From the NCBI GenBank assembly GCA_020746835.1, contig JAGPNK010000001.1, positions 558,001 to 622,000 of the forward strand: a DNA stretch of 64,000 nt, written 5' to 3'. This DNA is from Stachybotrys elegans. Its lineage: Eukaryota; Ascomycota; Sordariomycetes; Hypocreales; Stachybotryaceae. The position numbers and the translations under genes were made by a program. Shown here one piece after another: positions 34,493 through 45,848 of the stretch (position 1 is its first letter; every line of letters begins with the position of its first letter). Below the pieces are notes generated by a model. That model saw only the letters and a list, made by a program, of their open reading frames with translations. It was not told the DNA's origin and did no database searches.

Positions 34493-37221
34493 ATGAGTGT
34501 CGTGGGTGCGTATATGCCTTCTCCGGATGCGACATGCGCAGGTTCTACCGCGGAACACTTCTCGCTGACTCTCTTTGCAGGTGTCGATTTCGGAACGCTC
34601 AAGACAGTCATTGCTGTTGCGAGAAATCGCGGCGTCGACGTGGTGCGTACCCCTTCCACAATGCCCCTCCCCCTCCTCCTCCTCCTCCTCCCGCCGTCGG
34701 GCCGCGACGCTTTCTCTGCGACTGCCTCGATGTCGCCCCGCGAAATACCCGGGCGACGGGAGTGGAAGCGTTTTTCCCTTGGCATGGACGAGACTGACTT
34801 TGAGCCTGCTTCTCTCTTAGATTACCAATGAAGTATCAAACCGAGCCACTCCGTAAGTATTCTGCTCACACTGGCCCTCTTTCCCTGCCCCTCAATAGAT
34901 CGGCTTGTGCTGATTTTCGTCTCGTCTACAGCTCCTTGGTAGGCTTCGGCCCCAAGTCTCGTTACCTCGGCGAGCCCGCCAAGACGCAGGAGATTTCCAA
35001 CCTTAAGAACACGGTCAACTGCCTCAAGCGCCTCGCTGGCCGCTCCTTCAGCGACCCCGATGTCCAGATCGAGCAGCAGTACATCACCTCCACCCTCGTC
35101 GACATCAATGGCCAGGTTGGCGCCGAGGTCAACTACCTTGGCAACAAGGAGAAGTTCACCTCTACTCAGCTGGTTGCCATGTACCTCAGCAAGATCAAGC
35201 AGACCGCCGCTGCTGAGCTCAAGCTTCCCGTCTCGGACCTCTGCATGAGCGTCCCCGCCTGGTTCACTGATATCCAGCGCAGGGCTCTCCTTGACGCCTC
35301 TGAGATTGCTGGCCTCAAGGTGCTCCGCCTCATCAACGACACCACCGCCGCTGCCCTCGGCTGGGGTATCACCAAGCTCGACCTCCCCGGGCCCGAGGAG
35401 AAGCCCCGCCGTGTGTGCTTCGTCGATATCGGCCACAGCAACTACACCTGCTCCGTCGTCGAGTTCAAGAAGGGAGAGCTGTCTGTCAAGTCCACCGCAT
35501 GGGACCGCAACTTCGGTGGCCGTGACTTCGACAAGGCTCTCGTCGACCACCTGGCCAAGGAGTTCAAGGGCAAGTACAAGGTCGACATCTACACTCACGG
35601 CCGAGCCATGGCCCGTACCATCGCTGCCGCCGAGAAGACCAAGAAGATTCTCTCCGCTAACCAGCAGGCCCCCGTCAACATCGAGTCCCTCATGAACGAT
35701 GTTGACGTCTCTGCCATGATTACCCGCCAAGAGTTCGAGGCCATGATCGAGCCCCTACTCAACCGCACTCAGGCCCCTCTCGAGCAGGCTCTGGCCCAGG
35801 CCAAGGTCTCCAAGGAGGATATTGACGTTATCGAGATTGTCGGTGGTGGCTCCCGAGTCCCCGCCCTCAAGGAGCGTATCCAGGCCTTCTTCGGCAAGCC
35901 CCTGTCATACACCATGAACGCCGATGAAGCCATCGCCCGTGGCTGCGCTTTCAGCTGCGCCATTCTCTCCCCCGTCTTCCGTGTCCGTGACTTCGCCGTC
36001 CAGGACATCATCGGCTACCCCATCGAGTTTGCCTGGGAGAAGGCCCCTGATATTCCCGATGAGGATACTAGCCTCACCGTCTTCAACAAGGGCAACGTCC
36101 TTCCCTCCACCAAGATTCTCACCTTTTACCGAAAGCAGCCTTTTGATCTTGAGGCTCGCTATGTCAACACCGAGGAGCTCCCCGGAAAGATCAACCCCTG
36201 GATCGGCCGCTTCTCGGTTAAGGGCGTCAAGGCCGACGGCAAGGACGACTTTATGATCTGCAAACTTAAGGCTCGTGTGAACATCCACGGAGTCCTGAAC
36301 GTCGAGAACGGCTACTACGTCGAGGACCAAGAGGTCGAGGAGGAGATTAAGGAGGAAGACGGAGACAAGAAGGACCCTGATGTGAGTGAACGAGTCGAAT
36401 CGGTTTCTTTAAAGCGGGCTCGCCGCACGTCTCCCACCTTTCGATGTGTTTGCGTCGAAGACGAGGACAATCGAGCAGCCAAGCGACTGCGCGATGAGCC
36501 CGATCCGAGATATCGCCCTACCTTCTCTGCATTTCAATCGTCTATTTCCCCAACGAGACCGACGTCGCTAACAGATGATAAGGCCATGGACACTGACAGC
36601 AAGGAGGAGGGCGCTAAGAAGACCCGCAAGGTCAAGAAGCAGGTCCGTAAAGGCGACCTGCCCATCGTCAGTGGCACCGCCTCTCTGGAGCCGACTGTGA
36701 AGACGGCCTTGACCGAGAAGGAGTCCGCCATGGTCATGGAGGACAAGCTGGTCGCCGATACCGAGGAGAAGAAGAACGAGCTCGAGGCATACATCTATGA
36801 CCTCCGCGCCAAGCTCGATGAGCAGTACTCTGAGTTTGCAAGCGAGGACGAGAAGTCGACCATCAAGGCAAAACTTGAGGCCACCGAGGTTCGTCGCATC
36901 CCCCAATGGAACTGAATATCGTCTTCTGACTAATCCAAACAGGACTGGCTCTACGACGAGGGAGACGATGCCTCTAAGGGTGTCTACGTCGCCAAGATCG
37001 ATGAGATCCGTGCCATGGCCGGACCCATTGTCCAGCGATACTTCGACAAGGTCGAGGCAGACCGCCAGGCCGTGCAGGAGCGCGTCAACGCCGAGCAGGC
37101 CGCCAAGAAGGCCGAGGAGGAGGCACGCAAGGCTGCCGAGGCCGACAAGGGTGGCGATCAGGAGATGAAGGATGCCGACGCTCCCCAAGCGGAGACGGAG
37201 GAGGCCGGCGACCCAAAATAG
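34493..37221 (+). CDS. hsp88: Hsp110-family chaperone Hsp88/Sse1
   Basis: Six exons (34493-34505, 34581-34642, 34821-34852, 34932-36381, 36583-36888, 36943-37221) give 713 aa, the length of fungal Hsp88/Sse1. It is the cytosolic nucleotide-exchange factor and holdase partner of Hsp70. The first exon encodes only MSVV plus one base; after splicing the ATPase domain starts VVGVDFGTLKTVIAVA. Further motifs are VCFVDIGHSNYTCSVVEF, NFGGRDFDKAL, and VIEIVGGGSRVPALKERIQ. The beta-sandwich has an acidic loop (EEEIKEEDGDKKDPD then AMDTDSKEE), and the C-terminus is helical and charged, ending EEAGDPK. The intron in the acidic loop (36382-36582) is 201 nt, in frame and without stops, so an unspliced form would also be translatable. 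Confidence 0.94.
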
Positions 37222-38125
37222 ATGAGGAATTGAATTAGCAAGGATAAATTGGGCTGGGGCTTGGGCGCAATCAAAATCAAAGGAAGAAGGAAGCATAGAA
37301 GCGTTTCCCCAGCTGCTGATGACGATGGTTGTTCTGGGAAAGGACTACATTATGACTGGTAAACGTATCTGCGTTAGACTGCGCTTGCACCTGCTAGTTT
37401 CTAGGGGATTATATACCGAATAACGAGTTGATCATGCACAGTGTGTGCCATTGGATGTCTTCTTACACATACATACGGTGAGAATCTGCGATTGTCCTAT
37501 AGGCCCTTGTATGAATGCAGGCATACTTGGAACAATATAGAAAGCCGCGACCTTGGTAAATGAAAAATAAGAGTATTTCAGACATCGAAAGATGGAGTAA
37601 TTGAAATCTACAAATTCCCAATCTCATTGACATACCTTGGCCTCCTCCAACAAACTACCCCCCTTTGCCGCTGGGTACTCGATTCTCTCCTCGGACCCCC
37701 CTATTCCATCTGTAGCAATTTAGTATTCCAAGCTCTGTTTCATCCCTCTCATCCCGTCCTGTTTCCCCCACCGTACGTCCAAGTTTTGGGTTGATCATAC
37801 CACGTCTCATGCATATTCGTGGCTCGGCGTCAGGGCCGGGTCTTTTTATTTTCCTTTTCCGTTCGGAATGCAATGCCGTCCATGTGAAGAACAAAGGGGG
37901 AAAAAAAAATTGTACGTAAAAATCATGATGGGGCCTTCCGTATATTGCCTTGCTCTTTATTTCATTTCCAAATCGCGGGTGCGGGTGGCAATAGGTTAAG
38001 GAAACAGGGCGGGTGAGCATCGAGAATTATCGATGGCGTCGCTTGTCCTTCCTTGTCAGATATGCAGTGGCAGAGAGTAAACTTCCATGTCTCGCCGGCT
38101 CCTATCTCTGGTACAAGAAATCGGC
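37222..38125. other. Convergent intergenic region
   Basis: 904 bp between the stops of Hsp88 and eIF5B. AT-rich 3' UTR sequence; nothing gene-like seen. Confidence 0.6.
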
Positions 38126-41100
38126 TTAGTTGATGTCAAAGAGGGGCTTGAGCTTTACAATAAGATGCCAGTCATCGTTGGACATCTCGCTTCGGTACAG
38201 CTCCTTCAAGCAGTCAATACTGGCACGAGAGATCAAACTGTACAAGGTGTCGCCCTCTTCCAGCTGTCGACCGTAAGTAGGCTGGTGGCCACCCATTTCA
38301 ATCTTGACAGCAACCGAAGGCTGACCCTTTTTGCAGACAGGAATTTGCTTGTGCTCTCGCTCAATTGAAGTGCTGAGATTAACGTTAGTAAATGCAACAG
38401 GCCAACCAAGCCACGTATGTGGGGTGATGAGACTAAGGGTACGACTTACACTCTGCCCAGGTTGATGATTTCCTTCACATTTGTCACGGGGTTGTTCTTG
38501 ACAGCGGCGATGGGCGTGTTGACCTTGAGCTGGCCTTCAACAACGTCCACACCAATAACGATGGGGCCGGTCTTGTTGAAAACAGCAACGGGCTTTAGGA
38601 CACAAGGGAAGACGGCCAGCAGCTTGGACTCCTCTCGCTTCTTCTCCTTCTGCTCATCGAGATGCTTCATGAAGGCATCGAACAAGTGGTAAATGATGTC
38701 AGCCTGGAAAATCTTGATACCCGCCTCGTCCGCGTACTGCTGGGCTTCTTTGTCGACCTTGACGTCGAAGCAGAGCATGACGGCGTAGTCAGGGGCCTTC
38801 TCCACCATTATACCACACTGCATAATGTCACGCTTGTAGACGGGACCGATACCAACGTTGGCGACAGGAATCTTGCAGTCCTTCAAGAAATCCAGCAAGG
38901 CTTCCAGTGAACCAAGGGTGGAGGCCTGGACACTGACACCACGGCCAGAAGTCTCGACTCTGCTCAGCAGCGTGGCGAGATCAGCCTCAACCTCATCTGC
39001 AATATCATCCTCATCGTCGTCAGGGCCGACAACCATCAGTCGGGAACCTGCAATGGCTCCCTCAAGACCAGGGGCACTGATCTTGACACCAAGGGCAGCC
39101 TTGACCTCCTTGTGGTGGACATAGGCTGACTTGAGACGAAGTTCCCTGAGAGGAGCGGGCGTGAGCAGGGCTCTGATATTGGTGGTAATGGCACCTTCGG
39201 TACCACAAAGCACTATACGGTCGCCTTCCTTCAAAATACCGTTGGACAGGACGACATCGATGGTCATACCAAAACCCTCAATGGCCTTGACTTCGAGGAC
39301 CGTTGCCTGAACCTCGGACAAGTACATGAGAGAGCCGACCATGCGCTCCTGTGTGAGCTGCACGATGAGTCTCAACATGTCAGGAATACCCTCACCGGAA
39401 ACAGCCGACGTCGGCACCAGAGACACGAACTTGGCCATGGACTTGTTCTGGTAGTAGAGCTCCGCATTGAAACCCTGCTCGGCAAAGGCGAGCTTGGTTT
39501 CCTCTACCTTGTTCTTGAAGAGGTTGAACACACCGCGGTCCTGGCGGGACAGACTGTCCTGGAAGCCGTTGTTGGGAATGCTCTTCCATCCGTACAGACG
39601 ATCGACCTTGTTGAGGGCGACAATGAAGGGGGTCTTGCGATCACGGAGCATGCGCATGGACTCAAGAGTCTGCTGCTGCAGACCGTGAGTAATGTCGACG
39701 ACGAGGATAGCAATGTTGCAAAGAGAAGAACCACGAGAACGAAGGTTGGAGAAAGACTCGTGACCAGGAGTATCGATGACCAGGAGACCAGGGACCTTGA
39801 ACTCGAAGGCCTCGTTCCTCGTCTCCTTGTAGTTGTTGAGAACCTCCGTCTTTTGCTTGATGGCATCCACAGGGAAGTAAGTTGCACCAATCTGCTGCGT
39901 AATACCACCTGCTTCGCCCTCCTGGACATTGGTCTGTCGGATCTTGTCGAGCAGCTTTGTCTTTCCAGTATCGACGTGACCGAGAATACAGCAGATAGGG
40001 GATCGCAGGTTGTCCTTTGACCGTGCGGCCAGGGCGGCTTGGTGAGCCTTCTCTCTGCGCTCTGCGGCCTCCTTCTTTCGTTGTGCTTCAGCCTGCCGAG
40101 CTGCTGAAATCCTCTCGTCGTCGGAGTCATCCTCAGAATCGTCGTCAGAGTCATCATCCTCGTCATCCTTCTCGGCATCCTTGCCATTGGTCTTGGCGGC
40201 GGCCTTGGCCTCCTTTTCTTCATCGGTGTCAGCGTCCCAGCTGTCCTTGACGTCCTCATCAGAGGCGGCGGCAGCCTCCCAGTCGTCTTCGACGTCATCT
40301 TCTTCCTTTGCTGCCTTGGCCTTGGCCTTGGCCTCAGCCTCAGCCTTTTCGCGAGCAGCCTTCTCCTCTGCCTCCTTCAGGGCCTTCTCAGCCTGAATAC
40401 GGGCCCTCTCGGCAGCCTCGGCCAGAGCCTTCTCTTCATCGGCCTTGAAGCAAAGTGTTAGTGTCGGGGCATGGCGATGTAGGAGCTTCACAAAATTGAC
40501 TCACCTTGGCGTCAGCCTTGCCCTTCTTCTTCTTGATTTCAGGCTTCTTCCTGGGCTCAGCATCGCCAGATTCTGAGGGGCCGACCTTGATACCGGCCGC
40601 CAGCATCTGCTGGAGCTTCCTCTCGTTGCGGGCCTTTTCTTCCCTCTGGGCCTTGGTAAGGAACTTTCCTTCCTTCTTGAGCTGCTCAACGCGCTCCTTT
40701 TCCTTTTGCTTCTTCAGAAGCCTTTGTTCCTCTTTGCGCTTCGCTTCTTCCTCGTCTTGCTTCTTTAGCTCTTCCTCTCGGGCCTTGGCCTCGGCCCTGA
40801 GTCGGGCCTCTTCCTCCTGTCGGAGACGCAGCTCTTCTTGCTGCTTTTGGAGCATGGCCAGGTGGGCAGGGAGCTTCTTCTTCTTTCCGCCTGCAGCAGG
40901 TTCCGCCGCTGGTGCGGCGACCACGGGAGCCGAGGCATCATCCTTCTTCTCCTCGACAGGCTTCGAGGGTTCGGCCTTTGCTGGCGCAGTCGTCTTCTTC
41001 TTGGCAGCCTAAAGAGAATGGTGTTAACGGGTGGTAAAGAGTATGGTAGAGAGGAAAGACAAACCTGCTCCTTCTTTCGCTGCTTCTCACGCTCCTTCTT

Positions 41101-41550
41101 GAGCTTCTCTTTCTCGGCCTTGGTCAGGATTCTACCACCCTCCTCGTCATCGTCGGCGGGCTCCTCGTTCTTGGGCTGCCTAGCAGCCTGCTTTCCCTTG
41201 CCACCACCCTTGCCCTTCTTCTCGGGGAGAGCAAATTCATCGTCCATGTTGGCCTCCTCGGCGGCCTTGAGCTCCACCGGAGCAGATGCGGCAGGATCCT
41301 CGCCCTGAACAAAGTCGTCGTCAGCTGCGCCGCCCTTCTTCTTGCGCTTGTCCTTGTTCTTGCGGAGCATGGCCATCAGGCCTCCTCCTCCGGTTGAGGG
41401 CTCATCGTTGTTGGCGTCAGCATCGCCGTTGGGAGGAGCTGCCTCGGCGGGCACGTCCTCGGCGGCGGGGGCGGCGGGAGCGATGCTCTCGCCAAGCTCA
41501 GCCTCCCAGTCATCCTGGGCCTTCTTGTTTCCCTTCTTCTTGGGAGCCAT
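38126..41550 (-). CDS. Translation initiation factor eIF5B
   Basis: GTPase that joins the 60S subunit to the 48S initiation complex in the cytosol. Four exons (41550-41065, 41008-40505, 40443-38450, 38372-38126) give 1076 aa. The N-terminal 470 residues are highly charged Lys/Glu/Ala repeats with coiled-coil character, as in all eukaryotic eIF5B. The G domain starts near residue 478 with [15 protein letters not shown] (G1), then [12 protein letters not shown] (switch 1), [17 protein letters not shown] (G3) and [12 protein letters not shown] (G4). Domains II-IV follow ([19 protein letters not shown], then [15 protein letters not shown], then [17 protein letters not shown]). The last exon completes [16 protein letters not shown] and ends LKPLFDIN. 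All three introns sit in Lys/Glu-rich or domain-border positions. Confidence 0.95.
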
Positions 41551-42402
41551 TGCGAGAGTATATGATCAGTCGGCTTGGATGGCGAAGGGCGGGTGAAGGA
41601 GAGTGGTTGTGTGTTTCCGGATCGATCGAGTTCGACGGAGAAAATGTATTTTTTGGATGTTCCGTAGAGGAATGCTGCAATAGAATCGAAAACCCCACCA
41701 ACTGTGGTGTGGTGTCGTCGTTCAACAGGGCTTGAGACGGCCTGGTGGCAAATGTAGCGCTGGAGAAGAGGGATGTCGAGCTTGTGACAGTAGCTGACAA
41801 GACATGCTCTTACTCCGAGCGAGTATTATTCCAAGTCAAGCCGCCTAGTATCGTGCTGGGCAACCAGAGGCTGCTGACAAGCTGCGCCGGATGGACCGTC
41901 TTGGGTGACTCTCGTGGTTCAGTCACAGCGGGGCATGGAGGGGAAGCGTCTACTCAGGTACCTGCAACAAGAATTACAAAAAAAAAAACACAAAAAAAAA
42001 AAAATCCCGGCCTAGTGGAGGGCTAAGAATTGATCCTCAGGCCTGCGAAATCTGTGGCAAAAATTCATTACCTGTTCTTATCGATAAGTATTGTTTATGT
42101 GATCTGTCCTGAAAAGGCATTGTGTTCGAATCACATTTCTGTTGTTTTTTTGGTTTTGGGGGTTTTTTTGGAGTTTCCTACCATCTACCTTAATGGAGGC
42201 GAAGTGGGGCAGGCCACCATCTTCCTGGGAGGGACTGTTATCGGCCGCCTGCTGATAAGACTGCATACGTCACGGCCTAAGGAGGGGCTTCAGTGAGGGA
42301 GATGGATGGTGAAGCTATTTCCAAAGAAAGCGTAGGAGGAAATATCTCTGTCTTTTGCGTTCGGCTATTTACCAGGTACCAGAGTCATCTATATGCCGTC
42401 TA
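41551..42402. other. eIF5B upstream region
   Basis: 852 bp containing the eIF5B promoter and the 3' end of the small inhibitor gene. Two A runs (11 and 13 nt) lie at about 41978-42004. No gene seen. Confidence 0.5.
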
Positions 42403-42877
42403 TTACATAGTGTGCATGGGCTTGTCCTCCTCCACAGCCTTGACATGAGGATGGGTCTCGAGAGTGGTCACGGTACCATCGGGGAAGGCGACACTATATT
42501 GTCATGGTTAGCTGTACACTCTGTCGTCGGCGGTGCCTCCCGGTATATGTTTAAAGAGGGTATCACGAACGAGAAGCCCTTGATGAGGTTGTATTCGTGC
42601 TCGATCTTGCCGCCCAGCTCTCGGACGTGCTGCTTGCAACTGCGGGCAGGTCCATATGTTAGCAAATATTTGTACTGCAGACACATGGATGTGTTTATTG
42701 TTCTTTCGCAAGTATATCCTAAAAGGTGTTCAAGGTTTGAGAGGTGGGTAGGGTTGCTTACGCCTTGACATCGTCGTCGGAGGCCTCGTCCTTGCAGGTA
42801 ACCTGATGCGTAACTGGTCAGCGTTCAAGTCCTTGGTTCGACGCTCTTCTTCGTTTCCTTACGATGTAGGTAGGCAT
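42403..42877 (-). CDS. Small peptidase-inhibitor I9 (subtilisin propeptide-like), Pbi2 type
   Basis: A 71-aa protein assembled from four exons (42877-42863, 42802-42762, 42639-42571, 42493-42403). The spliced product begins MPTYIVTCKDEASDDDVKAC, continues with KQHVRELGGKIEHEYNLIKG and FSVAFPDGTVTTLETHPHVK, and ends AVEEDKPMHTM. The pattern YIV-helix-GGKI-YxxIKGFSV-LExHPxVxxVEED is the inhibitor I9 / subtilisin propeptide fold. Without a signal peptide or attached protease it resembles yeast Pbi2, a cytosolic inhibitor of vacuolar proteinase B that also assists vacuole fusion. Introns (60, 122 and 77 nt) exceed the 216-nt coding length. Each junction closes a codon. Confidence 0.88.
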
Positions 42878-45848
42878 TTTGGTTGGCGTTGTTTGGGAGA
42901 ACAGATGCTGTGTGGATGATGGAAAGATGTAGGTTGAAGGTGTAAGCGGGCGGCGGGGGTTGAGGTTGCCTGCGGCTTTAGTTATATGCGCTACCGCTGC
43001 GGCTGGTGCCGCGGCCACCCGAGGCGTCATTGCTCATGTGCACGTTTGACGTTGTGGATGGGCTACCTGCTCGCGAGTGGTTGAGGGAGTGTGCTACGCC
43101 ATGTTTCGGGTTATGTTGGCAGTTTCCATCCATAACTTGGCATGTACTGGTCTAAAGTTGTTGGATGCGGGATGATGATCCAACATTTGTATAAGCATCC
43201 ATTACAGCATCAGGCTACCTCGCCATGGGAGTTTTCATGTGGTCTCTGGTGGCTACCACCAGACAGATAGGGAGGGATCGTACAAATCAAACCCCAAATC
43301 AAACAAACACTACCATTACCGGAGGCGATTTCACACGAGTCGAAACAAGTGTTACTTGCCTACATAGACAGCCTGGAAGAGTACAGGGTAGCTTGGTAGG
43401 ATGTGTGACGTTTACCCCGCCAGCAAGTTTTGGTATGCATCCCACCACCCACTATGGATGTTGGACATGACGCAACTGGCCACCCATGTCCCCAGCTAAG
43501 ACATCCTGTGTTTGTTTATTTGTCGAATGTACGATGCTGGTGATCATCAGAAATGTGCTTGGGCCTGTATCCCGAGCGAGAGCAGTGATATCGAGCGATG
43601 CAGTCGCGTCATGTGAAAGCTGGGATAAAGGGTTGCCTGAAGAACGAGCAAGCATACGCAGAGAATGAATGGCACAACAGTGGGTAATATTGCTGCAGAA
43701 TTAATTACATCACATTGCATGGTGTCAAGGAGTTCACGGGGAAAGTGCAAAAATGCAACCCCAAGCCGCAATGCATGCAGAAGCGAGGCTCATTCCCATG
43801 CCGTGCAAGCACAGAAACTTTTACCTCATCCATACCAGTCAAGAAGAGGACAACCCCTCCCCCTAAAGGCATGGAGGGAGAAAAAATCGTGCCGCGTCGA
43901 GGCTGTAGGATCAGAGATGGGCAGGAAGAACCAGAAATGGGATCATGCAACAGTGAGGCGAGATGGCGATGACTCGGACGATAGCGTCGAGTGCTCTGCT
44001 GCCGGAGACGAACAGAAAGATTCATAAGCGCACAGGTAGTGTCGTATTCGTATTCGAACCGCTCCGTTGGCCGTCACCAAAGAACGTTGTGAAGCTGCGT
44101 TGGCGTGGACAAAAGGGGATTAGTCTCCGAAGAATCGAATGGTGAGGTGTGGTGGGGCTGCAGGTGGCCTGGGAGCTTGGACCCTCACCAAATGCTGCCA
44201 TTGATGTACCGGGGAGATTGTCGCATGGGATTGGCCAGCGCTTTACTCATAAATGTACTTGGCCCGCACCGTACCCGTCTCGCCGAGGTGAACAAACCTC
44301 AATTTATTTTATTTTATGTTGTTTTTATTAAAAATCCAATTCAACCCGACCACCGTCCCTCCGTCGCTGTCACCAGGGCCCAGGGTGGATGACTGGAATC
44401 CATATCATCACACGCGTAGCATTGTCTTTATAACCCACGACTCAGACTCGTAATTACTGAGCAGGGTGCAAGTCCAAATCACTGCCCAGGGTTCTTCTTC
44501 CTGTGGGCCTACGGCTGCTCGGAGTTCATCTGTATTATCAATCACTTTTCCAACCCACGAGGGAGAGTCTGTGCTTCCACGCGATCGCCAGGGAAAACAA
44601 CATGCCGACAAGTACTCATCAGACACAGGCCAGCATAATCAGATGAGAGCCGACCACCCGCCCCTATCTCTCGGCACATATATTGGATATTGGATGTTGA
44701 AGATTTGAGGTGCACGGTTTTCCTCCTGAGCAGCTGGATGAAGGCATTGAAGTCAGAATTAGTGCCCAATTAGGCAAGATGCTCTGCTGGGTCTATTCCC
44801 AAGCAGGGTATCAAATCTCGCACATTCAGATTCGGGGTCCCTGCCTTGCACTTCGATCCACTGCTCCCCGCTCGCATCCATTTACATATGTAGTGCATAT
44901 ATGTATGCACAGGTATTCCGGCGGGAGCAAGGCACGGCGAACTCCTCGAGACATTGTTGACATTGTAGCCACCCACTCCAGCCTGGGATTGCGAGGTCTG
45001 TTGTATCCAGTTGAATGATGGTAGGTAAGAGTGGTGCCTTCCAATTGGTAAAATAGGGCCATGAAAGTTGGGACGATCGAGTGTTTAGTGCGCGCCGTAA
45101 TTATCTGCCGTAGACTCCAAAAGGCAGACAGACGAGACAGCGAAACCGGCATCCGCCGTCTGACCCGTAGGTCCGCTACCGTTACGCCAATGAACTGATA
45201 GAATGTACTTTTGCGCCGCTCGAAATTTTGAAATTTGACACGGCTGCCGGGACCCATCCGGTGCCCCAATGACCCTGACCTGACCCGACCCCTGGCCCAA
45301 TGGATCATCCATCCGTATGTACGGGTGCTACTGGAAAGTCGGACCTCACAACAAACCACACGACACACCGGGACTTTCTCAGGCTCCTGACACCGATTCT
45401 AAAGGAAACCCTTGTCACCATTAATTACTGGGTACCTGGTCCCAATCTCTTATCGGTCATGATCCCGTCTGCCAGTCCCCTGCTGTAAAAGTCTTGCTGT
45501 CTGTTCGGGTCACACATTTCTTCCGCCGCTCCGGTGATCCCTTCCCTTGACTCTGGGCATTTCACCTACCCTATTCTGCCTGCCTGTCTTTGTCCTTGCC
45601 TAGGTACTATACAGTGGGTGGTTATTATCCCTGGCCCTCGTTAAACCCCCCCTCTCTCTTTTTTCCTTCCATCCCCCTTCTCTCTCCCTACCTCACACGC
45701 CGCCCTCCCCTTTCCCATTAGTGGCCGACTCGTCGTTCTCCTTTCTAGGCTCATCTTTCGATATCGCCAGAGGCCACGAGCTCCCCGTCTCTCCTCATCA
45801 CTTGATAGCTAGAAGAGAAAGCTCGACGAGCATCCCCCTCGCGTCACA
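42878..45848. other. Gene-free interval upstream of ERG5
   Basis: 2.97 kb, the longest stretch without a supported gene in this window. Open frames here are short and lack conserved features or plausible splice chains. It must include the inhibitor promoter (right after 42877) and the ERG5 promoter and leader. A CT-rich tract (about 45641-45720) lies 130-210 nt before the ERG5 ATG. A TCGTATTCGTATTCG direct repeat occurs at 44042-44056. An unseen non-coding RNA is possible but not supported. Confidence 0.5.
45641..45720 (+). promoter_or_regulatory. CT-rich core promoter tract of ERG5
   Basis: About 80 nt almost purely pyrimidine on the coding strand, ending 128 nt before the ATG. Such tracts mark transcription start regions of strongly expressed fungal genes. 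Function inferred. Confidence 0.4.

Noticed and set aside
34660..34700. CTC triplet repeat as a coding poly-Leu tract in Hsp88
   Set aside because: It lies within the second intron, between a GTGCGT donor and a CTTAG acceptor; the spliced protein continues VDV-ITNEVSNRATP.
34822..35730. 302-codon open frame antisense to Hsp88
   Set aside because: Mirror of a highly biased Hsp110 coding region, with no independent signals.
41970..42005. Adjacent A runs as a retroposon poly-A tail
   Set aside because: No target-site duplication or element sequence beside them; probably simple low-complexity DNA.
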